This document shows, piece by piece, positions 24,200 through 34,997 of a stretch of DNA of 64,000 bases; position 1 is the first letter of the stretch; every line of letters starts with the position of its first letter. Source of the DNA: Atherix ibis. Lineage: Eukaryota > Arthropoda > Insecta > Diptera > Athericidae. Location: positions 27,377,740 to 27,441,739 of the forward strand of contig OY282606.1 in assembly GCA_958298945.1 (NCBI GenBank), written 5' to 3'. The notes beneath the pieces were generated by a model. It did no database searches. It saw only the letters and a list, made by a program, of their open reading frames with translations, and was not told the DNA's origin. Position numbers and translations under genes: made by a program.

Positions 24200-24690
24200 A
24201 TTATGAAAAAAAGTACAATTTTGATAATAAAATTTTTTAAATGTTATATTTATTAATAAGTTCGAATCCATCTACTAATATACGAAAAGTGGCATTAAGG
24301 TCGATAATAATACTGTTATTATTGAGAGCTCTACTCTCTTCTCGAAACAGCCCGTACTTTAGTCCTTCCTAGACCTCGTATGGTAAATTCATGATTCTAT
24401 AGAGTGTTATAAAAAAAATTGTTTTTATAGTACATTCGATTTATTGTAGAAAAGATATGCCATCATATTTTTTGCCAAGGTTAATGAATCCGCAAATTTA
24501 CCTTCCGAAAAGCTGCAACGATCCTGTGGGGAATACACAAAGAGCTTTTTATATTATAGGTCGAAGTTATTTTATAATAACTTTTAAATAAAATACAATA
24601 TTGTTTTTTATATTTTACTAATTAATTATATGGTCTTAAGTATTATGTATAAAATATGATGTCGGTCAATTGCTCGCCTCTGGCCGCAGC
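24200..24690. other. spacer, nothing recognised
   Basis: AT-rich with no readable frame. Separates mariner copy d from the next transposon relic. Confidence 0.3.
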
Positions 24691-25646
24691 GGAAACGCGA
24701 GCACATTTCTCATAACATTTTCGTAGACTTCTGGTTTTATTTCAGCAATTTAGTTTCTAATGTTGTACTTAAGCATCGAGGTTGTGGTTGGTTTGTTCGT
24801 GTACACCTTTTCCTTCAAATACCCTCATATAAAGAAATCGGGAGGGTTCATATCAAGGGACCGTGGGGGCCAATCGATAGAACCCTATTTTGGCATTATT
24901 CGTCCGGTGTGTCATGTGGTACCGTCCTGTTGGAACCACATGGTAGAAGAACGTTTTGCAATATGTCCCGATACCGGTCATCAGTGACTGTTACAGAATT
25001 GCCCAAATGCTGCACCATATAGTTACTCTTTGAGGGTGTAGTGGTCTTTGGTGTATCAGTTGAGGGTTTGCAGTGCCCCAATAGCGGCTATTATATTTAC
25101 ATATTAGCAAAGCCAGCAAAGTCGAAGTGTGCTTGGTCGCTTATAATGATTTTTTGCCAAAAATTGTGGTCGTCTATATCGAGCTGCAAAAGGGGAGTTG
25201 TTGTGTCAATTGAATTTTATTTGTAAAAAAGCAAATCGTTTTTCAAAATTTTTAACAAATCATGATGGAGATATTCCTTATTCTTGTGCACGGCGTCGTT
25301 GAGAAGTACCCGAACATTCAGCAACACTCTGTCTCACTGCATCAATCTTTTCAGGTGTACGTTGGCCTAATTATGGCCCAGTCATCACTTTATTTTTCAT
25401 TGTATGCATATTTTCAAAATTATTCGTTACTCGCTTAATAGGTGATATGCTCGGCATATGATTAACACCAAAAAAGTCATGTAATTTTCTATACGTATTC
25501 ACGATCGAAGAATTATTTTAATAAAATGTTTTAGTAAGTTTAACAAATTGTTGCAGCATTAAATACCCCATAATAAACCACTCTCTACGACTGTCACATG
25601 CCAACAGACAAATGTCATCCAAACCAAAATGGCGGCTAAACAAAAA
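24691..25646 (-). pseudogene. decayed Tc1/mariner transposase, DD41D-like
   Basis: Read on -: TPEKIDAVRQSV, NPQLIHQRPLHP, NSVTVTDDRYRDIL, and after a frameshift SIDWPPRSLDMNPPDFF and KEKVYTNKPTT. These correspond to the central and C-terminal parts of this transposase group, including the third Asp in the PPDFF position. Frameshifts, stops and a deletion around the second Asp make it inactive. Its 5' flank (25560-25646) contains caaatgtcatccaaacc and accaaaatggcgg, which occur again at 26735-26825. Confidence 0.65.
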
Positions 25647-25679
25647 AGTTATTAAAAATGGTGCGACTTGTTTGTTTTC

Positions 25680-26720
25680 AGATAATTTTATATTTAAGGG
25701 ACTTTATCAAATAGTTAAAGGACTCTATTAGAAAGTTGAATGTATTTGAATAGGCCACATAGGCAAGTTCATTTCTTACCAGTTCCTTGAATTTGGGTAT
25801 ATATGCATATATTTTAACTAATAGTTCGCATTTCTTAAATATGAGGCGTAAATGCTTAATACTTTGCATTGGCAAGAAAAAAATACTTTTTATTTGTAAA
25901 ATAAATTTTATTTATCAACATAGTCTTTTTTTAGCCCAACGTTTCATGTATGATGTTGCCTACACATTTTTTGAGATATATACCATGTTAGCTATTTCAT
26001 AAACTTTCATTCGATGATCTTTTAAAATAATATAATGGCTTTTATTAAAAGAGGACCCTTGATAATATTTTTTAAGCTTAGTTTTGGATTCAGATAATAT
26101 ATTTTTCGTCAAAAAATTGTGTTTTATTAATACACAAAATTCACTTTTTTCCCTATTAATTAAAACACAAATCTTGTCTTCTTTCAATGGCTAGCAAAAC
26201 TAAACTAATAAAAAAAAATTTATAAAATTATTTATAGCACCTTTTTAAGTATGGGAAATAACAATAAAAAATATCATTTGCTTCAACTTCTTCTTTGCAT
26301 TAGCCAATGACTTATCATATTGCCCTCTTATAAGTAAATAAAATTATAATTATTGAAAAATAGAAACATAATTTTTATATTTTCTATTCTTATTTTGACT
26401 GTATTTATAAATGATAGTTTTTATATACTTAATATTATATTTTAACATAATATTTTTATGTTAAAATAAATACTTTATGTTACACTATTTTTTTTTCTTC
26501 AAATAAGAGTATCATCATTAATTATATCATTCACTATTTTCAGAAAGAATCTACTAGCGTTTAAGGGTACAGGCATTTTTTACGCACTTTGAAACTATTA
26601 TTTTACTAATTATTCAGTTTGAATTCATTGTTCAAAAAATTTCTGAAGTATACGAATGGTAGTGCTTGGATATCTGTATCTTATATGTGCTTAAATGTCA
26701 GCTTTTTAAAAAATAATTTT
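25680..26720 (-). mobile_element. very old mariner-like relic, copy 2
   Basis: Inverted counterpart of 2075-2905. Two ORF fragments on - (25960-26187 and 25678-25875) are remnants of one frame. The first contains DHRMKVYEIANMVYISK, then a stop and a readable MKRWAKKRL, which look like the second helix-turn-helix of a mariner transposase and the segment after it. No catalytic motif is legible. Confidence 0.45.
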
Positions 26721-26734
26721 TTTTTGTTGAATTA

Positions 26735-26825
26735 TTTAATATAAGATGCTCCATAATAAATTTTCTGCGACTGTCAAATGCCAATAGGCAAATGTCATCC
26801 AAACCAAAATGGCGGCCAAACAAAA
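26735..26825. repeat. 85-90 bp repeat, second copy
   Basis: Direct repeat of 25560-25646 about 1.18 kb away. Both hold the exact word atgtcatccaaaccaaaatg and end in cggc-aaacaaaa. The sequence is the kind found in 5' untranslated ends of Tc1/mariner elements. It either marks a second truncated element or was duplicated when the intervening relic was placed. Confidence 0.6.
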
Positions 26826-26859
26826 TCGGCCTGTATTAAATCGAAATTGCACTGCGACT

Positions 26860-27530
26860 TACCTGTTGTCCACAAATTATTGAATTTTGAAAAACCCTCG
26901 TTCGGTAGCCGCATTGATACCAAGTGAATAAAGTGCGAATTCGACAACTTTTGTGAGATGAACACCTACTTCGGGATCAAAATATCTAATGAGGATTGGA
27001 AATAACTTTAAATCTTTATTGTTTGAAGTATCCGTGTTAATGGTAATAAAGCGTTATCGATGGCTTCCCTTTACCACGTATGGGATTATATAGATAAACC
27101 ATAGACAGTTTTGCCATTGCGATCGTAACAAGTCTTTATTCTGTCACTTGGCCGTACTTCAGCATGTCATACTATATAAGTTGGTGTTTCTGGTGGGGTT
27201 CTAGTAAGAAGATATCCGTTGGCAATAATCTCTTGTACCGCCGTTCTATATGAAAGAAAGATCAGGGGTATATGTTGGTCCCAGTTGCTTTGATACCCAT
27301 CAACCAATTTAACCAAATGTCATTGCAAGGTTTGATTAAATTGTTCTACCATTCCGCTCGATTGAGGATGATATTGGGTTGTCCCATAAGCTGGCACATT
27401 TCTTTGAGGAGTACTTTACTCTATCCATTGAATTTACATAAGATCGTAACAATATTATCGCAATACATTGCTCATGCCACTTAATCAAGGAATGAGTTTT
27501 ATATTTCTCAACGATAGCTTCGATATCTGG
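26860..27530 (-). pseudogene. gypsy-type LTR retrotransposon integrase relic
   Basis: On -, broken frames read LLKEMCQLMGQPNIIL, then PLIFLSYRTAVQEI, then RTPPETPTYIV and KTCYDRNGK. These correspond to the integrase C-terminal region of Ty3/gypsy elements (LC-LLGI, PLALMAYRSSVHETT, G-EP-LPID, R-R-YYDR). Stops and frameshifts are frequent. No LTRs, protease or RT were seen nearby. Confidence 0.55.
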
Positions 27531-27589
27531 AAGTTCAGAAAAATGGCAGGTTAAACTTTTGTGAACATGTGAAAATTTCTGCTGAAAAG

Positions 27590-28150
27590 GCAAGTCGGAT
27601 TGTAATTGCCTTTGCAAGGATCATGCCTAACTATGCAGGGCCAAGACTGAGCCAACGCAGGCTTCTGTCCACAGTTATCAGTTTTATGTCATGCTGCCAA
27701 ACGAGCTTTTAGCGGATGACAGATAATGGCGATGGATGTATCATCCAATTCCTGACATTGCCACGTGGCAAAGACCAGATCATGGAGAAGTGAATCAATA
27801 TGCAGCCCAATTTTTGACGTGACATGGTTGCTTTAGGGTTTTAACTTCCATCTTAAAGCAATATATCGCTTTAAGGTGGAAGTTAATGGGACATGTCCCA
27901 TTTGTCAGCTCACATTCCTGGTTGCAGAAAATGTCTTCTTCCTCTGCACATGCATTACCCGGAGAAAGAAAAAAACTGGAGAACGAAAAGATAGCATCAG
28001 AGGCATTTTAGGCTGCGCTAGATGAATACGGAGAAGCTCTGTCATAAGTAAAGAATCAGAAAAGGACAGTCTGTAACGAGCAGTGTACTCCCCGTGAAGT
28101 AATACCTGACGGTAGTCTCGTAACGAGTCATATTTGAAGAGGAGGAAGGT
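27590..28150 (+). pseudogene. R1-like LINE, 3' end of ORF2 (relic)
   Basis: Frames on + give ARIMPNYAGPRLSQRRLL (start of the RT thumb), then WMYHPIPDIATW, GEVNQYAAQFLT, a stop and HGCFR, and in another frame ENVFF-C. R1-clade ORF2 proteins end with a similar region that leads into a CCHC motif (E-VFF-CP-F). The host rDNA target is not present. Several stops. A near-perfect hairpin lies inside it (27842-27859 with 27868-27885, one mismatch). Confidence 0.55.
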
Positions 28151-28179
28151 GAGTTTCATCGGGTAAAAATCCCACACAC

Positions 28180-29600
28180 TGTAAGAATCGGTATCTCTAC
28201 AACATCTTTAGTAGATTTTTTTAGAAAAAAAAGTTTTATGTGAAACAAAATCTCTTACGAATACTTGCCTTAACTATTTACGACAATTGAATAAAGCCGC
28301 AAGGCAACGTTGATAAGTTTATTTTGTGATCAATTCGTTAACTTCGAATATTGGATTTACCGAAAAGATGGACATTTGGATACGTTTCAATTGGCAATAT
28401 TTTTTATGACTGAAATTTCAATAGTACTTCTAAGGTTCCTTTTCCATATTCGTTATTACGTTATTAGGTAAATCAGCTTACCAGTTGTATTTTATGATAC
28501 CATCTTATAAAGTTATGCATCCAAATTAACATTAGACTATCGATGTCGATGATGGTAGAATCTATTTTCAAAAGATTATTTCATCTTCAATTTTACGCAC
28601 AATTTTCTTTATCAGCTACACTAAAGAATATACACACAGCTTTTATAAGTACTATTTTTTTATACTTATATATATAAATTGAATGCGTTTACAAGCAAAA
28701 ACAAAATTCAATCCTATTGCAATGCCAATAATGGGGGAAAAAAAACCTAATAACAGCAAAGATCTTTTGGACAGAAAAAAAAAATATTCTACATATTCCA
28801 ACTATTCAAAAGGCATCTTAAAAATAGAAAATATTTAATATTATAAATTGTACGATGATATGTTGATAGAAAATGTTCATTTCCAATTAAATTCTTTCAA
28901 TAATCTTTGGAGCAGAATCAACTTTTACCTGCATTCCTCAACGAATGCCAGCATTCGAGTAAGCACTGCTAAAAGTTTATTATGATGGCCTACTACCTTC
29001 TGATATTAATTTAGATGATAATCGTAATAAGTCTAGGTGAACATAAATTTTATTACTCTAAGGCTGCTGTAAAATCTTACACTTTGAAAATTAGTTTTCG
29101 ATACTACAATTGCAGACACGCAAATTTCTGTGTGAAAATTTCATCGCTACCATTGCCCACCTTCTTAACTGCTTTTCTAGATACTTTAAACATAGTTTAA
29201 ATAGATCTACTACGACATTCTTATTAAATCGAATAAATTAATTTATTATGGAAAATATTTTTAATTTAAATAAAATTAGAAGTTTAAATAGTAAAATTGC
29301 AAGAAATGTGATATTTTGTTGGATCTGTTTTATAAAAAAAAACTGTTGATTATATAATATCAACTTATTGGTAATATATATTGGAAAATTGAAAGGAAAC
29401 TCAATAAATTCTTACATGCAAAATATTACTAGCCATCGTATATTGAGTAATGAATTCATAAAAGCAAAAACGATTATTCACTGTGATTATGTCTTAATTA
29501 CGAGTATCTAACGTATATAAAAATCCAGTTCTCTTATCTTAAACAATCCTAAATATACTTTGATGGTCGGTAATCGTTTTTATCACTAATAGTATACAAA
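28180..29600. other. AT-rich, nothing recognised
   Basis: About 1.4 kb with no legible transposase, RT or host exon. A short 61-codon ORF at 29015-29200 (+) looks like chance. Confidence 0.3.
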
Positions 29601-30270
29601 CAGGTATTTAGGTATGATGACATTTCGTTTTGGAAAAAAGTGAAACTGAAAACAGTTTTAACCATAACAGGACAACAGAATCGAATATTAAAACAGGAAA
29701 ATGAAGCTTCTTAGCTACAACTTCTAGACGTTCAGATTTTAATATCACAGCATGCACTCTAGGTCTTGAAATAGATTCTTTGGTGCGTGCTATGGTTGTG
29801 ATCTTATCGGGGGCTACAGATTTGCAATAAGAACTTGTGTAGGCCAATTCCAACCAACCGACCGACCGACCATTAATGGTGCGTTTCATCGATATCTTGT
29901 TAACTAATGTCGTATCAAGTCTAGTCTTTTTATACATAGTTTTTTTTTTTTTGTTTTTATAAACTATTCATTTCAAGCAAGTGCACAATATCATTAGTTG
30001 AATCAATCTACCTTTTTATTTGATGCAAAAACTAAATCTAAAAGCAAAAACAAAACTGCTCCATTAAGTGTGATGGAACTCCATCAGAATTAAATATCAA
30101 TGATTTTCCCCATCATCTTAAAACAAATAGTTGATTTTATATTATTTTCAGTCATTTTTTATTTCATACATAAATAGATAATTATTTATAATTAATACCA
30201 GTTTTTTTTTCCCCAATTATACTTAACAACTGTTTGATTATTTTTAGATTATTTATAATAAATAAGAACT
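29601..30270. other. unidentified segment with a 109-codon ORF
   Basis: An ORF on - (29608-29937) has balanced composition in its first half (NGRSVGWLELAYTSSYC) and a hydrophobic second half (LIFDSVVLLWLKLFSVSLF). I recognise no family. A ccgaccgaccgacc run (29863-29876) lies within it. It may be a relic or chance. The rest of the stretch is AT-rich. Confidence 0.25.
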
Positions 30271-30278
30271 AATAATTT

Positions 30279-31000
30279 ATCCATTTTATAGTTTTAAAAA
30301 GTATAACCCTATCATTTCATAGCTTTGAAATATTTGCCATTTTATATTTTGGATCGCTTCAAAAAACTAGACTTGTTTCTGGCTTGGTAGATACACCAAT
30401 AACAAAAATTTTTATATATGGGGCTCTAAAAGTCCACAAGTTACTATAAAACAGCCATTGTACTCGCAAAAAGTGACAGCCCAGTATTTATTTCGATCTC
30501 AAGTACTTCTTTTAAAATGAAGAAGAAAAGACCATTATTGTCAATTGGGTTTTCTTAGCCTTAATTTAAATTTTTTTATTTCAACTATATTTGGTTTTAA
30601 CAAGATGGTTCCTTCATTACGAAAAAAGTTTCCAGGATGAATAATTTCGAGAATTAGTGATGTCAATTACCCTCCAAGATTGTACAATTTTATGCCCTTT
30701 GGACTTTTTCTTAAAAACTAACATAAAGGATTATATTTGCACAGACAATTCTTAAACTTTAGGTTATTAAAAAACCAACCTTTATTAAGTAATGGCCAAA
30801 TTACAAGCAAACATTTTCAAAAAAGGAATTAAAAATTAACTCGAAAGCATAGGGCCTATTGATAGTTTTTATGGCAATTATATTTAATACTCGTACATAA
30901 TGGCAAGGCTTAAATAATATAATAAAATAAAATTATAAATATATTTTGTTTTATTTAACTTTCCGAAGCACAAATTAGATAATCCTTTATTTCGATTTTT
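30279..31000 (+). mobile_element. DD41D-like element, decayed and shortened
   Basis: The left end has atttatccattttatagttt; the right end has ctttccgaagcacaaattag followed by ataatccttta, an inverted counterpart. Inside, degenerate frames correspond to a region ending in -QKVTVQC, then PPRSC-LTPLDFFL (seen as ccctccaagattgtacaatt). The sub-terminal word ataatggcaaggcttaaata marks the 3' side. About 720 bp is left of an expected 1.3 kb, with no intact frame. Confidence 0.55.
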
Positions 31001-31129
31001 CAATATATTGTAATAACAGTTCAAAAAAACACAGTCCAAAAAATGAACAAAAACATTATTTTTCTATAAATCGTTTGTTCTAACAGAAATTCAGAAATAA
31101 TTTTTTTAAAACATAATAAATTCAAAATG

Positions 31130-31560
31130 TTTATGGTGTCATACGATAAATTTAATTATATAATATGGGAACTTTAGAAATTCATTCTTTCCGGTAGTCT
31201 TATGATAACACCAATACACAGATCCAAATCATTGTTTTTCTACCTTTATAGCTTCGAACGGGTAGTTATACATTTTCGCTTCGATTTTGTGTTGGGTGCA
31301 GAATAGGAGAACTTTCTTTTATAGTGCTCCCATCTAAAGAAAATGGCGACTTTTTCAGTCCATAAAATCTTCCCCCAAAAATCTATTCTTCGATCATATT
31401 ATAGGCTTCTTTATATTTTTTCTGGGTTAAATTTTTCTATAGGCCTTAATTTGAAGGGATTAGTTTTTACTGATCCCCTATCATTTTCTGTATACCGCTT
31501 TCATCCACGATCTTTAACTGTTTACATACGATAATACAGTGTTTCTATAATAAAAATATT
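31130..31560 (-). pseudogene. Tc1-like transposase relic
   Basis: Read on -, there is a degraded KNLTQKKYKEAYNMIEE-IF segment, matching the K-RL-FAK-H----FW region before the first Asp of Tc1 transposases. Then come SDGSTI and GRKTMIWI, corresponding to GG--MVWG, and RKE--S. Catalytic residues are lost or out of frame. Confidence 0.4.
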
Positions 31561-31748
31561 TATAAATCGGGATAAAAGATATTATTGTCATTAGAAAACT
31601 AAATAAAAAAGGAAAATAATAATAGTATGCAAACAGTTAAAGGTCCTGGTAGAAAAACCAAGATCATATTCACAAGTTTAGATATTTTTATTATCTATAT
31701 TACAAATTAATTAAAAAATACATACTTTGAAAGATGGAAAATTAAAAT

Positions 31749-34054
31749 AAATACAATATTTACATTCTTCGGCTAACAACTTTAGACCAATTTCATTACT
31801 GCCTTGCACTTCCAAGATCTTGGAAAAGATCTTAGCTACAAGACTTAACCAGGCACTTGCCAATAGACTCAATCTCCAACAACATGCCTACAGGTCAGGC
31901 AGGGGAACTCTGAGTATGCTACTTGAACTCCAACATTCAATCCACAATTGCTACAAACGTAGACATTGTGGTTTACTGTTGTCCTTCAACCTAGAAAAGG
32001 CGTATGACCGAATTTGCCCACACAGGGTACGCTTACAGCTGGCAGAGTGGGGAGTAGACTCTGCAATATTGGCACTACTACGTTCCTACCTAACTGGTAG
32101 AACCTTCACGGTACGCGCCAACGGTCATTTTTCGTCAAAACGCGTATTGAAAAACGACATCCCACAAGGATCCCCATTATCAACGATCCTATTCAATATA
32201 TATATTCACTCCCTTTCCCACCAACTATCATCCTTTAACCACTATATATATGCCGACAATATTTTTATACTTGTATCTGGTGCTGATCTTCAACAACAAA
32301 TAAATAAAGCCATCCGCAACACCAACACATGGAGCAGCATAAACGGTGCGGTTATCTGTACATCGAACCCACCTTGCCTTCATGTTTTGCAGGAAAAACA
32401 CCTTCCCTCTCCGCCCAAAAGATTCCATGAAAATCCTGGGTATCTCAATTGCCCGTGGAGGAAAATGGAATCTTCAGATTAAAAATGCTGTTGATAAAAT
32501 TAACATCATTCTCCGAATGGTTAAAATTGTAGTTAGCAGCAAAAGTAAGGTAAGACAAAGTGAGGCAATTAGAGTAACCAACGTCCTTTTGGACGGGACC
32601 TTACTCTATTTCCTCACTATATGTGTCAGTGTGCCAATAGCAGGGAAAAGGCTAGTCGAGGCAGCGGTAAACCGTTGCATTAGACTAGCCAGTGGAGCAC
32701 ATCGGACATCTCCGGTGGAATCCATACTGATAGAGACTAGTCGAAAACCTATTTTTTCTATCTTCACAAAGCCCGCCTAAGTTTAATTTACAAAAACCTA
32801 TGCCTTCCAAATTATCCCCTCCACACTTTAATCAAAAACATTATCATCTCCCCCAGCTGAAAAAGGAATTCATCATCGCTATCCTTATTAATATCCCACC
32901 TTGTAAGCACTTCATCCATCCTCCCCCTTGTTTTCCAAACTTCCTCTCCACACCCAGATTGGAAACCGTGGTTGGGAGCAAAGTTAAAAGTGACTGCTCT
33001 CTTGACAGGTTTAAGAAGGCTAGAACTGATCCGTCCACATATAGGAAATTGTTCCTTGAACAGTTGGACGGATTAAAAGATCATCGACTGTTGTTCACTG
33101 ATGCCGCCGCTGACACCGATATTACATCTTTTTCGGTCGTCGAACTTTTTGGCTGCAGCACCCGCGCACTTTGTTGTGGAATCTTCTCTTATAGGCCAGC
33201 TCCATATTATGGTGAACTGTGAGCCATCTAAACGGCAATTGAAATTGCGACCAATATTCACAGCCAACAAAGCGTTATTATTTTTAGCGACAGCCTTGCC
33301 GCCCTTAAAGCCATTTGTGGCCCATCGAGTGACCCGGTACTTAGCGCAATTCGTTATAGCCTACTTAGAAATAGGAGTGTCGAGTTGCAATGGGTGCCAG
33401 GGCATGGGGGAATTGTGGGTAATGAAAGTGCTGACAAGTTGGCTGGAGAAACACTCCGTCGGCCGGTGATCACAGTCATTCCCAATCTGCCTCGCCTACT
33501 AACAGAATGGCAACTAACAACTTTAGCCATCCCCAGACACGATGACTGGACCAATAGCGACACATTTTTGTCGACTCATTGGATAACCACTAACAAACCA
33601 GTGTATTCATAATCCATACCGAAATTCTGGGCGCGAAAGCTCCTCAGAATCCAAATTGAACATACTGCTCTTACCCATAACTTCTTTTTTGGCAACACCA
33701 ATTGTCCCTTCTGCCAATCCTGTGGCACCCAGTTCACTATCACCCATATTCTACAGGAATGCCACATAACCAAGAACTACTTTGCGAGCAGGATTCCTCC
33801 TATTATGGAGCTCCTCGACCCAACAACTTCATTTCCTAGTCCCCTATTTAAACTTCTACAACATACTAATCTGCTCCACAAAATATAACAAAATTCTTAA
33901 TATTCCATACTACTAACCACAGACCAGTCTCTCTCAGATGATTTCCCACACGTACTAGGAAGTCGCCAAATGACCTCACGGTCGTGGCGCTATGAAGTGG
34001 CCCCTGGCACATGTCTAAGGGACCTTACAAACAAACAAACAAATACAATATTTA
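31749..34054 (+). mobile_element. 5'-truncated I-like LINE copy with target duplication
   Basis: The LINE body spans 31763-34040 and ends in a CAAA repeat. It is flanked by the 14-bp direct repeat aaatacaatattta (31749-31762 and 34041-34054). It begins inside ORF2, corresponding to about 37157 of the full-length copy, so more than half of the element is missing, as expected from incomplete reverse transcription. Overall it is very similar to the full-length copy. Confidence 0.9.
31775..33888 (+). pseudogene. LINE ORF2, truncated (RT, RNase H, zinc knuckle)
   Basis: Keeps RT from FRPISL-- (as FRPISLLPCTS) through FNLEKAYDRI, IPQGSPLSTILFNIY and YIYADNIFI. It then keeps the RNase H domain (TDAAADTDI, SDSLAALKAI, GNESADKLAG) and the final C-X2-C zinc knuckle. 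A deletion of roughly 30 bp near 32390 and several small indels split the frame into the pieces 31820-32482, 32346-32780, 32800-33222, 33101-33469 and 33385-33612. Not functional. Confidence 0.85.
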
Positions 34055-34063
34055 TTTACTTTT

Positions 34064-34846
34064 AAAACCGACGCACGCGCGCAAAGAACGTCCGTGTTTT
34101 TTGACTAACGCTGGCTGTAAGAGTTGCTCCCGTAACAGTTACTTAGCGCACGCAGTCTAATATGTCCACTCGCATAGTTGCGCCCATGTTGTTGGACTGA
34201 CTCTCTTACTTGCGCCATCAGCAGAGACAATCCATGTTGTTTGACTGACACTGCCTTTAAGAGCAGCACTCGCGTAACAGTTCCTAACGGACGCAGTCGA
34301 CTTCCTACATGCGCAGAGTAGCGTCCGTGTTTTTCGACTAACGCTACCCGCGAGAGCTGCTCCCGTAACAGTTACTTATCGCACGCAGTCCAATTCGTTC
34401 ATGAGCAGAGACCATCCGTGTTGTTGGACTGACGCTCTTACCAGTGCACTCAGCAGAGTTCATCCCCGTGTTGTTTGACTGACGCTGCCTTTAAGAGCAG
34501 CTCCCGTAACAGTTACTTAGCGCACGCAGTCGAATACGTCCACTCGCATAGTAGCGTCCGTGTTGTTGGACTGACTCTCTTACTAGCGCACTCAGCTGAG
34601 ACCATCCATGTTGTTTGACTAACGCTATATTTAAGAGCAGCTCCCGTAACATTTACTAGCGCACGCAGTCGAATACGTCCATTCGCAGAGAAGCGTGCGT
34701 GTTGTTGGACTGATGCTCTTACTAGCGCACTCAGCAGAGTTCATCCCCGTGTTGTTTAACTGACGCTGCCTTTAAGAGCAGCTCCCGTAACAGTTACTTA
34801 GCGCACGCAGTCCAATACGTCCACTCGCATAGTAGCGTCCGTGTTG
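34064..34846. repeat. GC-richer satellite, about 140-bp unit (left part)
   Basis: The motif cgcacgcagtc, or a close variant, recurs at about 34147, 34288, 34379, 34519, 34657 and 34800, spacings of 141, 91, 140, 138 and 143. Each unit holds two related halves, one with gtgttgttggactgac and one with tgttgtttgactaacgct, then ctcccgtaacagttactta. It is notably richer in G+C than the surrounding DNA. The full-length LINE interrupts it. The array resumes at 40526. Confidence 0.9.
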
Positions 34847-34997
34847 TTTGTTTGTTTGTAAGGTCCCTTAGACATGTGCCAGGGGCCACTTCATAGCGCC
34901 ACGACCGTGAGGCCATTTGGCGACTTCGTAGTACGTGTGGGAATTTTTCTGAGAGAAACTGGTCTCTGGTTAGTAGTATAGAAAGTTGAGAATTTTG

